DNA from: Alicyclobacillus mali NBRC 102425
GTDB lineage: Bacteria > Bacillota > Bacilli > Alicyclobacillales > Alicyclobacillaceae
Length of the DNA: 55,922 bases
Reading direction: 5' to 3'
Assembly (NCBI RefSeq): GCF_001570745.1
Contig: NZ_BCSG01000016.1
Span: 1 to 55,922, forward strand
The translations under genes and the position numbers were made by a program. Below are positions 19,265 to 27,868 of this stretch, piece after piece (position 1 is the first letter of the stretch; every line of letters begins with the position of its first letter). A model generated the notes under the pieces. That model worked only from the letters and a program-made list of their open reading frames with translations. It did not search any database and was not told the DNA's origin.

Positions 19265-21094
19265 TCAGCGCGCCGCCAGAAGATCGGCCAGTTCCGCCGT
19301 CAACCGCTTAAATCGCTCAAGCGCCTGGTGCACCGGCGCCTCACTCGTCATGTCCACCCCAGCCAACCGAAGCAGCTCGATGGACGTGTTGGAGCTGCCC
19401 CCCGAAAGAAACTGCAGGTACCGCGCCACCGCATCGCCGCCCTCGCGCCGGATTTTTTCCACCAGGGCGAGCGCCGCCGAAATCCCGGTCGCGTATTTGT
19501 ACACGTAAAACGCGGAATAGAAGTGTGGTATGCGCATCCAGCCGTGCGCGATGTCGTCGTCCACCGTCACTGCGGGCGCGTAGTAGGCTCGATTCAACTC
19601 GTAAAACGTCTCGTCCAGCCAGTCCGCCGTGATGGCGCCACCCGACTCGATGCGCTCGTGCGTGCCCTTCTCGAATTCCGCATAGAGCGTCTGCGCGACG
19701 AGCGTGGTTCGAATCGTCTCCACCTGGCGGTTGAGCAGGTACGCGCGCCGGAGCGGGTCCTCTTCTCGCCCGAGCAGGTGATCGTACAAAATCGCCTCGT
19801 TGACCGTGGACGCGACCTCGGCCACGAAGATGGTGTAATCGCTGTAGATGTACGGCTGCGTCTTGCGCGAAAAATAACTGTGCATGGAATGGCCAAGCTC
19901 GTGCGCCAGCGTGAACATGTCCTGCACGGAATCCGTGTAGTTGAGAAGGATGTACGGATGCGTGCCATACGTGCCCCACGAGTACCCGCCCGAGCGCTTA
20001 CCGCGCGTCTCGTACACGTCCACCCAGCGCCCGTAAAGCCCCTCGCGCGCGGCGCTCGCGTACGCCTCGCCGAACACCTCGACAGCTCGAAGCACGGTCT
20101 CGCGCGCCTCCGCGTAGGGGACCTTCCAGTCGATCTCGCCGACGAGCGGCACGTACAAATCCCACATATGCAGTTCGTCGAGCCCGAGCGCGCGCTTGCG
20201 CAGCGCGAGATACGACTGGAGCGCCGGCACGGACTCCCGCACGGCGCCAATCAGGTTTTCGTACACCGAGCGCGGGATGCGATCCCCGTCGAGCGCCGCG
20301 TCGAGTGCGGACGGGTACCTCCTCACGCGCGCACTGACTGCATTCCGCTTCACACTTGCCGCGTACAGCGCCGCTATGGTGTTGCGATGCTTTTTGTACG
20401 TGTCGTACACCGCGTGGAACGCCCGCTCCCGGACGCCGCGATCGCGCCGCTCCAACAGCTCGTGATACAGCGCGTGCGTCACCTGCACGTCTTCCCCGTT
20501 CTCGTCGCGGATGACCGGGAAGACCGTGTCCGCGTTGTTGTACATCTCGAAGATCTCGGACGGGGCGTGCAGCACCTCGCTGAACTGCGCCAAAAGCTCC
20601 TCCTGCGCCGGGGTGAGGACGTGATCGCGCTGGCGAAGCGTTTCCTCCAAGAAGAAGCGGTACAGGCCGAGCCCCTCGACTGTTTTGAGCCAGCCTTCCA
20701 CCTGTTCCTGCGCGAGCTGAACGAGTTCCGGGTAGAAAAACGACGTCGTCGCCTGGATTTCGGCGGCGAGCCGCTGGGCCTCCGCGAAGAGCGCCTGCCG
20801 CCAGCTCTCCGTCGCATCCTCGTCGAGCTTCATCTTGGCGTAGACGAAGAGCTTCGCGAGGATCTGGCCAAGTTCATCGTGCGCCTGCAGCGCCTGGAGA
20901 AGCGTCTCACCGGAGGTGTTCAACCGCCCGCGAAACTGAACGAACGCTTCCGCCAGCGCGCGAACGCGATGAGCATCCTCGCGCCACGCCTCTTGATCCG
21001 GGTAGATGTCTTCAAGGTTCCAGCGAAACTCGGGGTCAATTTCCTGTCTCGTCTTGCCGCGCACGTCGCGCGCCCAGATCACCTGTAATGCCAC
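19265..21094 (-). CDS. pepF: Oligoendopeptidase F (M3B zinc metallopeptidase)
   Basis: It is a cytoplasmic peptidase that cleaves oligopeptides. The 609-residue protein has the M3 signature LAHELGHSMHSYF at about residue 398, with the third zinc ligand Glu downstream in FVAEVASTVNE, and the conserved end IPHFYSAFYVYKYATGISAA. The start is the GTG that begins VALQVIWARDVRG, placed seven bases after AAGGAGG; an in-frame GTG two codons earlier is too close to that site. It follows the PyNP-CDA gene by two bases, so the two are almost certainly co-transcribed. PepF paralogues in Bacillus can interfere with peptide signalling when overproduced. Confidence 0.93.
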   Translation of the reverse strand: MALQVIWARDVRGKTRQEIDPEFRWNLEDIYPDQEAWREDAHRVRALAEAFVQFRGRLNTSGETLLQALQAHDELGQILAKLFVYAKMKLDEDATESWRQALFAEAQRLAAEIQATTSFFYPELVQLAQEQVEGWLKTVEGLGLYRFFLEETLRQRDHVLTPAQEELLAQFSEVLHAPSEIFEMYNNADTVFPVIRDENGEDVQVTHALYHELLERRDRGVRERAFHAVYDTYKKHRNTIAALYAASVKRNAVSARVRRYPSALDAALDGDRIPRSVYENLIGAVRESVPALQSYLALRKRALGLDELHMWDLYVPLVGEIDWKVPYAEARETVLRAVEVFGEAYASAAREGLYGRWVDVYETRGKRSGGYSWGTYGTHPYILLNYTDSVQDMFTLAHELGHSMHSYFSRKTQPYIYSDYTIFVAEVASTVNEAILYDHLLGREEDPLRRAYLLNRQVETIRTTLVAQTLYAEFEKGTHERIESGGAITADWLDETFYELNRAYYAPAVTVDDDIAHGWMRIPHFYSAFYVYKYATGISAALALVEKIRREGGDAVARYLQFLSGGSSNTSIELLRLAGVDMTSEAPVHQALERFKRLTAELADLLAAR

Positions 21095-21096
21095 CT

Positions 21097-22845
21097 TCAC
21101 GCCTCCTTGTCTTGCCGCCTGACGTTCGCCATCTGCGCGTCCGTGAACGCGCCCGGGAGAAGCTGGCCGACGGTGGTCTCCACCACATCGCCCCGGAGAT
21201 TCCCGAGGTAGACCGGTGTGTCGGGTGCACAGAATTCGGCCAACACCTGCCGGCACGCGCCGCAGGGAGAGACCGGCTCCGGGCTGTCTGCGATGACGGC
21301 CACCGCGCGAATCTCGGGCTTCGTCCCCGGCACACCTTCGGCGACGGCGCGAAACACCGCGGACCGCTCCGCGCAGTTGGTGAGCCCATACGACGCATTT
21401 TCGACATTGGCGCCCGTCGTCATGCGCCCGTCCGCAAGCTCAAGCGCCGCGCCCACGGCGAAGCCGGAGTACGGCACGTACGCGCGATTGCGCGCTTCGC
21501 GAGCGGCTTCCATCAGATGGGTGTAGGGCTCGTCCTCGCTCCGGTCGATCCGGGCGAAAATGAGCGGCGGCGCCTCGACGGGATCGTCCGAAATCTCCAC
21601 GACCGCCTCCAGCTCCCGCATGCAGCGGAGGGCGTCCTCCTCCGTGCGCGCGTGCACGGTGAACATGGGCCGATGGGTCTGGACGCGATCGCCCACCTTG
21701 GCGTGCAACACGATCCCGACGGACGGATCGATGGCCGCATCCTTCGTCTCCCGGCCCGCGCCAAGCCGCATCGCCGCAATCCCGAACGCAAGCGCGGGCA
21801 GCTTGGCGACAAAACCGGCCTTCTTCGGCAGATAGGGCATTTGGACCGGGGCCTGCGGGAGGCGGCTCGGATCGTCGACCACGGCCGGATCGCCCCCCTG
21901 CGCCGCAATCCAGCGCCTGAGCGTCTCGAGCGCCCGGCCCTCGGCGACCGACTGGCGCAACATGCGCCGCGCCTCCTCGCGCGTGGCGGCCACGCCCGCC
22001 AGTACCGTCATCTCCTCCGCCAGGGCGAGCGCGATCTCGGCGAGATCGAACGGCCCCTCGCCGGACAAAACGCGGATGGCCTCGGCCACCTCAAGCGCGT
22101 TCCCGATGGCGCACCCGAGCGGCTGATCCATGTTGCTGAGGACGGCGACCGTCCGCCTGCCCGCCGCCTCGCCGATCTCGACCATCAGCCGCGCGAGCCT
22201 GCGCGCGTCCGAGCGCGACTTCATGAATGCGCCATCGCCCACCTTCACGTCGAGCACGATGGCGTCGGCGCCGCCCGCCAGCTTCTTGCTCATCACGGAA
22301 CTCGCGATGAGGGGCAACGACTCCACGGTCCCCGTGACGTCCCGAAGCGCATACAGCTTCTTGTCCGCCGGCGCCAGATCCGCTGTCTGTCCGCCCAGCG
22401 CGATGCCCACCTGCCTCACCTGCGCCACGAGCTCTGCCACGCTCAAATCCGTGCGGAACCCCGGGATGGACTCCAGCTTGTCGATGGTCCCTCCCGTGTG
22501 GCCAAGCCCCCGCCCGGACATCTTGATGACCGGCACGCCGATGGACGCGACGAGGGGCAGCACGACGAGCGTCGCCTTGTCTCCCACGCCTCCGGTGCTG
22601 TGCTTGTCGACCTTCACACCCGGAATGCCCGAGAGATCCAGCCGATCCCCTGAATCGGCCAAAAGCCGCGTGAGCACGAGCGTTTCCTCGCGAGTCATGC
22701 CTCGCCATACCACCGCCATGAGAAAGGCGCTCATCTGGTAGTCCGGGATGTCCCCCTTCACATATCCCTCGACCAGAAACCGAAGCTCCTCCTCGGTCAA
22801 CACCTCGCCTCTCCGCTTCTTGTCGATCACGTCCACCGCTCGCAT
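21097..22845 (-). CDS. Fused pyrimidine-nucleoside phosphorylase and cytidine deaminase
   Basis: One 582-residue frame carries two pyrimidine-salvage enzymes. Residues 1 to about 435 are PyNP/DeoA-type: MRAVDVIDKKRRGEVL start, KHSTGGVGDKATLVVLPL, the SGRGLGHTGGTIDKLE motif, DVKVGDGAFMKS and the C-terminal HAKVGDRVQTHRP lipoyl-like domain. Residues from about 440 are a full cytidine deaminase: YVPYSGFAVGAAL, NVENASYGLTNCAERSAVF with the first zinc Cys and catalytic Glu, and PCGACRQVLAEF with the other two zinc Cys residues. The deaminase would make uridine from cytidine and the phosphorylase would cleave it to uracil. In Bacillus pdp and cdd are separate genes. I see no stop or frameshift at the junction. 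GAGGGTGG precedes the ATG. Confidence 0.93.
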   Translation of the reverse strand: MRAVDVIDKKRRGEVLTEEELRFLVEGYVKGDIPDYQMSAFLMAVVWRGMTREETLVLTRLLADSGDRLDLSGIPGVKVDKHSTGGVGDKATLVVLPLVASIGVPVIKMSGRGLGHTGGTIDKLESIPGFRTDLSVAELVAQVRQVGIALGGQTADLAPADKKLYALRDVTGTVESLPLIASSVMSKKLAGGADAIVLDVKVGDGAFMKSRSDARRLARLMVEIGEAAGRRTVAVLSNMDQPLGCAIGNALEVAEAIRVLSGEGPFDLAEIALALAEEMTVLAGVAATREEARRMLRQSVAEGRALETLRRWIAAQGGDPAVVDDPSRLPQAPVQMPYLPKKAGFVAKLPALAFGIAAMRLGAGRETKDAAIDPSVGIVLHAKVGDRVQTHRPMFTVHARTEEDALRCMRELEAVVEISDDPVEAPPLIFARIDRSEDEPYTHLMEAAREARNRAYVPYSGFAVGAALELADGRMTTGANVENASYGLTNCAERSAVFRAVAEGVPGTKPEIRAVAVIADSPEPVSPCGACRQVLAEFCAPDTPVYLGNLRGDVVETTVGQLLPGAFTDAQMANVRRQDKEA

Positions 22846-23008
22846 GCAAAGCCACCCTCTCGTCTCGAGCTCTTCGCGTCCATCGTACCACAGCGCCGAA
22901 GCGGCTGTGCGACGCCCCTTCACGGATGGGACAGACTCCAGTAAAGTGGTACGTGGCAGATTTGCGCGCGATTCTCGGCTCAGCCGGAAATGGAGACGAA
23001 CCATCGTG

Positions 23009-24325
23009 ATGGGACGAAAGCTCACGCTGTACAGCTTCGCATACCGGGGACTGTCCTCGTTTCTCACCTTCGCCAACAGCGCCATCGCCGCGCGGTACTT
23101 GCCGACGGCGAGCCGCGGCGAGTTTCAACTCTCCACGACCGTGGCCACCCTGGGTCAGTCGTTCTCGGGCGGATACACCAATTATTTTTCCTACGCGCTG
23201 CCCCGCAGGCCGCACGACAAGGCGCAGATTGTGCAGATGGGGAACTTTGTGATGTATCTGTTCAGCATCGCCGTCTGGCTGTGCGCCCTCGCCGCCATTT
23301 GGATCTGGCACCCGCCCCTGTCTATCGCCTACGCCATGGTCGGCATTCCGTTCACGTTTCTGTTCGGATACGGCTCAAAGCTTCTCAACTCGCTCGGGGA
23401 GATCTCGTGGCTGAACCGCGTGAACATCGCGCAGGCCGTGGCTTTTCTCGCCCTGTACCTCGCCTTCATCGCGTCCCACTGGCACATGGCTCCCGAGCCC
23501 CGTCTCCTGTGGACGTTTCGCATTTGGCTCATCTCCTGGGCCGTTTGCGTCGCGTTGACCCTCGCCGTCACGTATCAGAAGCTCGGATTCGGAGAGACAC
23601 TCAAGTGTCGATTCCACCGGACAGAATGGAGGGGGCTCTACCGGTACGGCACCGCTTCTTCGCTCGCCATCGTCACCGGGTACGTCAATTATCGGACGGA
23701 CTTCTGGATGCTCGCGCTGATGCACAGCGCCACCACGCTCTCCATCTACGGCGTGGCAGTCGCAGCGGCGGAAATCCTCAACACCCTCACGCAAACCATC
23801 GCGACGATGGTCTTTCACCGCGTGACGGCGGCGAGCGTGGACGACGCCGGGGCCATCACGGAAAGCGCCTCGCGGCAGACCCTCGTGACATCCACATTCG
23901 CCGCCTGCGCCCTGGCGCTGGGAATGCCACTCATCGTGCTCGTGTACAGCTGGCACAAGTACGGCGGAAGCCTCGGGCCGTTCTACGTGCTCCTGCCGGG
24001 CCTCGTGCTCAAAGCCACGGCCAACGTCATCGCGCAGTACTTCACCAACGCGCTCGGCCGCCCCACAGCGCTCACCTGGGTCAACCTGGCCGTGATCGCC
24101 GCGAACGGCCTCATGTGTCTCGGCCTGATTCCACTCGCTGGCATGTACGGCGCATCCATCGCCTCGACGCTCTCCTACGTGCTGGAACTGGCCCTGTACA
24201 TCACCTGGTATCGGCGGGCTTCCGGGCGCGACAGCAAGGCGCTCTGGCGCGTGACGCGCGGCGATCTCGCCCCGTACCTCGATCTCGTTCACAAAGTCCG
24301 CGCGCGCTTGGCCCGGACGGCATGA
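23009..24325 (+). CDS. Polysaccharide-flippase-like membrane protein (MATE/MOP superfamily)
   Basis: The 438-residue protein has about twelve membrane helices. The N-terminus LYSFAYRGLSSFLTFANSAI followed by AARYLPTASRGEFQLSTTVA is the Wzx/MVF-type pattern in which the first helix pair precedes a conserved Gly-Glu/Arg loop. ALGRPTALTWVNLAVIAANG and GASIASTLSYVLELALYITW near the end are typical of flippases that move lipid-linked sugars. No glycosyltransferases are adjacent, so the substrate is unknown. The start ATG follows GGAG with 10-base spacing (a GTG directly before it is an alternative). It is divergent from the PyNP-CDA gene, and its stop codon touches the mntH terminator. Confidence 0.82.
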   Translation: MGRKLTLYSFAYRGLSSFLTFANSAIAARYLPTASRGEFQLSTTVATLGQSFSGGYTNYFSYALPRRPHDKAQIVQMGNFVMYLFSIAVWLCALAAIWIWHPPLSIAYAMVGIPFTFLFGYGSKLLNSLGEISWLNRVNIAQAVAFLALYLAFIASHWHMAPEPRLLWTFRIWLISWAVCVALTLAVTYQKLGFGETLKCRFHRTEWRGLYRYGTASSLAIVTGYVNYRTDFWMLALMHSATTLSIYGVAVAAAEILNTLTQTIATMVFHRVTAASVDDAGAITESASRQTLVTSTFAACALALGMPLIVLVYSWHKYGGSLGPFYVLLPGLVLKATANVIAQYFTNALGRPTALTWVNLAVIAANGLMCLGLIPLAGMYGASIASTLSYVLELALYITWYRRASGRDSKALWRVTRGDLAPYLDLVHKVRARLARTA

Positions 24326-24346
24326 AAAAAGCCCGGCAGCCCGGGC
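24325..24346 (-). terminator. Terminator of mntH
   Basis: On the minus strand the stem GCCCGG/CCGGGC with a GCTG loop is followed by six Ts, 12 bases past the mntH stop. The plus strand has no T-run, so it is probably one-directional. Confidence 0.82.
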
Positions 24347-24358
24347 CGATGCGCGACA

Positions 24359-25657
24359 TCAAAAGCTGCCGCCGAAGGACAGATAGAGCAGAAGCATGTT
24401 CAGCGCGACGATCACGGCCGCACAGAAGCTCGCCACCCAGGTGGTCAGCCGCCGGTTCACCAGACGGCCCATGATGTCCGGACGGCGCGTGAAGTAGATG
24501 AGCGCCACGACGGGCATCGGCAGGACGATACTCAGCACCACTTGGCTCAGCACGAGCGTCTCCGTCGGATTGATGCCAAGCGCCACGATGATGACCGTCG
24601 GGATCATCGTGATGACGCGGCGAAGCCAAAGCGGAATGGTGAAGCCGACGAACCCCTGCATGATGACCTGCCCTGCCATCGTACCGACGGCAGAACTTGA
24701 GAAGCCGGAGGCCAGCAGTGAGATGAGAAACACCGCTGCGCTCGCCGGGCCAAGGAGCGGCGTCAGGGTTTTGTAAGCGGTCGAGATGTCCGCAATCCCC
24801 GTGTGACCCGTGTTGTGAAACACCGATGCGGCCATGAACATCATCGACAAATTGACAAGGCCCGCGAGTGACATGGCGATGGCGACCTCTTTCGCGCTGA
24901 AACGCGCGATTTTGACCTTATCCTCTTCGTCCCGCGGCTGAATTCGGTTCTGCGTCAAGCTCGAATGCAAGTACACCACGTGCGGCATGACCGTGGCGCC
25001 GATGACGCCCACCGCGAGCAGCACCGCCGCCTGGTTGCCGAGCCACGGCACCACGCTGTGATACGCCACCTCGCCCCAGTTCGGCTTGGAAAAGGCCGTT
25101 TCAACCACGTAGCACAGCGCGATGATCAGGACGAACGCCGTGATGAATTTCTCGAGCGGCCGGAATCCCAAACGATCCAAGGTAAGAATGAGATACGTCA
25201 CCACGCCCGTGACGAGCGTGCCCCATAGCATAGGGATGTGAAGCAGCAGGTTCAAGCCCACGGTTGCACCCAAGAATTCCGCGATATCGGTGGCCATGGC
25301 CGCAACTTCGGAGAATGCCCACATCACATAGGTCAGCCATTGGGGAAAATGATCTCGGCACATCTCGGGCAAACTCTTGCCAGTGGCGATGCCTAGTTTT
25401 GCGGACAGATGCTGAATGAGCATCGCCATGAGATTCGCGAGCACCACCACCCACAGCAGTCGATAGCCAAACTGCGAACCGCTCTGAATGTTTGTGGCGT
25501 AATTGCCAGGGTCGATGTACGCGACGCAGGCGACAAACGCCGGGCCAAGGAATGGCAGCAACGCGCGCAGCCCTCTGCGGCGGTGATCCAGCGCGGCTCT
25601 GGCCGCCCGCACAGCCTTCGAGTCAGACGTCTGCAAGCTCGTGGTCGTCACACTCAC
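24359..25657 (-). CDS. mntH: MntH, Nramp-family manganese/proton symporter
   Basis: It imports Mn2+ (and possibly Fe2+) with protons. The 432-residue protein shows the Nramp helix-1 metal motif as AYIDPGNYATNI, the transport signature region in SEVAAMATDIAEFLGATVGL, and the helix-6 metal motif GATVMPHVVYLHSSL. The GTG start follows GAGGGGGG with seven bases between. It is monocistronic, with a terminator downstream and a promoter carrying an MntR-like operator upstream, which supports manganese rather than another metal. Confidence 0.95.
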   Translation of the reverse strand: MSVTTTSLQTSDSKAVRAARAALDHRRRGLRALLPFLGPAFVACVAYIDPGNYATNIQSGSQFGYRLLWVVVLANLMAMLIQHLSAKLGIATGKSLPEMCRDHFPQWLTYVMWAFSEVAAMATDIAEFLGATVGLNLLLHIPMLWGTLVTGVVTYLILTLDRLGFRPLEKFITAFVLIIALCYVVETAFSKPNWGEVAYHSVVPWLGNQAAVLLAVGVIGATVMPHVVYLHSSLTQNRIQPRDEEDKVKIARFSAKEVAIAMSLAGLVNLSMMFMAASVFHNTGHTGIADISTAYKTLTPLLGPASAAVFLISLLASGFSSSAVGTMAGQVIMQGFVGFTIPLWLRRVITMIPTVIIVALGINPTETLVLSQVVLSIVLPMPVVALIYFTRRPDIMGRLVNRRLTTWVASFCAAVIVALNMLLLYLSFGGSF

Positions 25658-25726
25658 CTCATCGCCCCCCTCTGCCGGGCAGTTCCCTGTCTTTGGACCC
25701 CAGGCACGAGTTGTATTCGGGTAAGA

Positions 25727-25784
25727 TTTTTAGCCCAAGGAAACTTTCTGAGCCTATTATACGCCGAACAGCGCAATTTGTGAC
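25727..25784 (-). promoter_or_regulatory. mntH promoter with MntR-like operator
   Basis: The minus strand has GTCACA, 17 bases, TATAAT (-10 at 25756-25761). Immediately downstream, at the expected transcription start, the plus strand reads TTTTTAGCCCAAGGAAACTT (25727-25746). The Bacillus MntR box is close to TTTGCCTTAAGGAAACT, so the right half is identical and the left half is near. Mn2+-bound MntR would block initiation here. Confidence 0.62.
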
Positions 25785-25870
25785 CTGCACATTTGGCCAA
25801 AGAAAAAATTTTTGGTCGCGGGAAAATGGACCATGCGGAGCGCAGGGGTTTCAGTGGAAGTCAGGAAAGC

Positions 25871-25943
25871 CTCCTACTGAGCGGGCAGGAGGGGGCAACT
25901 TGCCCCCGCACAAGACCGTGCGGGAGGCCCCGCACGCGGCTGT
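25871..25943 (-). mobile_element. Group II intron 3'-end-like relic (domain V/VI-like hairpins)
   Basis: On the minus strand, TTTCACGACAGCCGCGTGCG leads into a stem-loop (AGCCGCGTGCGGG...CCCGCACGGTC), followed by GCGGGGGCAAGTTGCCCCC and CTCCTGCCCG. This order (AGCCG...CGGT hairpin, then a G-rich stem ending near CTACCCG-like sequence) is that of domains V and VI at group II intron 3' ends. The normal GAAA loop is replaced and the lower stem is imperfect. No reverse-transcriptase reading frame remains upstream on this strand. I regard it as a decayed fragment; a plain structured repeat is the alternative. Confidence 0.33.
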
Positions 25944-26212
25944 CGTGAAACGAGACGATCCGAGCAATCGACATCGTTCATGGATTCCTCCCTGTGCGTA
26001 GCGTTCAGCACCGTGCTACCGCAGTCAGCATAGCATACCTGCCGACTGATCCAGTCACTCTCGCAAATCGTCTAGGGCCTGCCCAGTGAGAGAAGGAGTT
26101 AACAAAGGGGAACCGACGCCACCTCACACACAAAAGAAAGCCGCCCCGTCACCGCTCGTGCGAACGGATATGGGACAGCCTCCAAAGACCGAAAGACGTA
26201 AGTTTCACCTCG
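25944..26212 (+). other. Intergenic stretch without a recognisable gene
   Basis: Between the intron-like relic and the fumarase stop codon I see no coding frame with a ribosome site and no clear terminator for fumarase. Part of it (up to about 26090) could belong to the same relic, since it is continuous with it and has no other content. Confidence 0.5.
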
Positions 26213-27739
26213 TTACACGAACACGGGATCCTTGAGGTCCTCAAGCTTGACCATGGACTCCTCGGCGACTTCCTTGTGCAGGCTGTTTCCATGGGCATCC
26301 ATCGTAACGATGGCCGGGAAGTTGTCCACCTCGAGATGCCACATGGCCTCAGGGATACCGAACTGCTCGATGAAGTCCACGCCTTTCACCTTCGTCACGC
26401 AGCGTGCGTAGAACTGTGCCGCGCCGCCGATGGCATTCAGGTACACGGCGCCTGACTTCTTGAGGCCCTGCAACGTCTTCTCGCCCATACCTCCTTTGCC
26501 CATCACGGCGCGTATCCCGAACTTCTCGATGATGTCGGCCTGGTAAGGCTCCTCGCGCGAACTCGTGGTCGGACCCGCGGCCTTCACGTGCCATTCGCCG
26601 TTCTCGTCCTTGAGCATGACCGGACCACAGTGATACAGGATACCGCCGCGGAGATCCACCGGCGAGTCGTGATGCATGAGATACTTGTGGAGCTCGTCGC
26701 GGCCCGTGTGGATCTCGCCCCGAATGAGCACCACGTCGCCCACCTTCAGCTTGCGAATCTGTTCCTCACTGATGGGCGCCTGGAGGACAATCGCGTTGTC
26801 TGTCGAAAAAGCCTGTTGCGGGCGCTCGAGCTGGCCCTCGCCGTCCTTGTACAGCCAGCGCTGGATTTCGCCCGTCTCCGGATCCAGAACGACGCCGAGG
26901 CGCCGGAACGCCCAGCAGTTATAGGCCACGGACACAAAGAAGCTCGCGGGAATCCGATTGCGCACGCCAATCTTGCATCCAAGCAGCGTCACCCGACCAC
27001 CGAATCCCATGGTGCCGATGTCGAGCTGATTCGCCTTCTCCATGATGTACTGCTCGAGCTCCGCGAGCTGCGGATTCGGATTGACATCGTCCAGCGGCCG
27101 GAACAACTGCTCCTTCGCCGCCTCGTAGCCGCTCGTCCGGTCGCCGCCGATGCAAACGCCGATGAACCCCGCACTGCAGCCCTGCCCCTGAGCCTGGTAA
27201 ACCGCGTGCAGGATGCACTTGCGGACGCCGTCGAGATCGCGCCCCGCACGGCCGAGGCCGGGAAGCTCGGTGGGGAGCGCGTACTGGATGTTCTTGTTCT
27301 CGCAGCCCCCGCCCTTGAGAATCAGTTTTACCTCGACCTCGTCTTTCTCCCACTGATGGAAATGCACGATGGGCGTGCCCTCGCCGAGATTGTCGCCGGT
27401 GTTCTTGCCGGTCAGCGGATCGACCGAGTTCGGCCGCAACTTGCCGAGCCGTGTCGCTTCGGCCACGGCCTTCCGAATCTCTTTCTCGAACTCGATTTGG
27501 TTGAAACCGACCGGGCAATGGACGATGAAGGTCGGCATGCCCGTGTCCTGGCAGATGGGCTGCACGTCCTCCTCTGCGGAGACGATGTTGTCGACGATGG
27601 TGTTCAGGGCGATGGATGCGCGGCTGCCCAACTCCTCCTGAAGCTGCGCGCGCTTGATGGCCCGTCGCACGTCGGGCGGCAAATTCGTGGAAGTCTCCGT
27701 GATGAGTTCCAGTAGACTGTCAAACGCTTTCGTCGCCAC
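26213..27739 (-). CDS. fumA: Fumarate hydratase, class I (iron-sulfur)
   Basis: This TCA-cycle enzyme interconverts fumarate and malate. The 508-residue protein has both class I domains in one chain: an N-terminal part with three likely [4Fe-4S] ligands (ICQDTGMP, QGCSAGFIGVCIGGDR, LLGCKIGVRNRIPASF) and a C-terminal swivelling beta domain (VLIRGEIHTGRDELHKYLM, GPTTSSREEPYQADIIEKFG, GKGGMGEKTLQGLKKSGAVY). The GTG start has AAAGGGG upstream. A TATACT box about 45 bases before the start is a candidate -10. It is a single gene between a relic region and lysA. Class I is oxygen-sensitive, unlike the class II FumC of most aerobic Bacilli; tartrate dehydratase is an unlikely alternative. Confidence 0.9.
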   Translation of the reverse strand: MATKAFDSLLELITETSTNLPPDVRRAIKRAQLQEELGSRASIALNTIVDNIVSAEEDVQPICQDTGMPTFIVHCPVGFNQIEFEKEIRKAVAEATRLGKLRPNSVDPLTGKNTGDNLGEGTPIVHFHQWEKDEVEVKLILKGGGCENKNIQYALPTELPGLGRAGRDLDGVRKCILHAVYQAQGQGCSAGFIGVCIGGDRTSGYEAAKEQLFRPLDDVNPNPQLAELEQYIMEKANQLDIGTMGFGGRVTLLGCKIGVRNRIPASFFVSVAYNCWAFRRLGVVLDPETGEIQRWLYKDGEGQLERPQQAFSTDNAIVLQAPISEEQIRKLKVGDVVLIRGEIHTGRDELHKYLMHHDSPVDLRGGILYHCGPVMLKDENGEWHVKAAGPTTSSREEPYQADIIEKFGIRAVMGKGGMGEKTLQGLKKSGAVYLNAIGGAAQFYARCVTKVKGVDFIEQFGIPEAMWHLEVDNFPAIVTMDAHGNSLHKEVAEESMVKLEDLKDPVFV

Positions 27740-27843
27740 TTGCCACTACCCCTTTCACAGCACGTGCCTGGTGGCTCTCTTTCAGTATATCACTTGCCGC
27801 CCAAGAAGCCGGAATCGCAGACCGTCACAGCCGCACGCCCACG

Positions 27844-27868
27844 AAAAAGGGGCCTCCATCCAGGCCCC
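27844..27868 (-). terminator. Terminator of lysA
   Basis: On the minus strand GGGGCCT/AGGCCCC with a 6-nt loop is followed by TTTTT. The stem begins at the base directly after the lysA stop codon. Confidence 0.85.
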
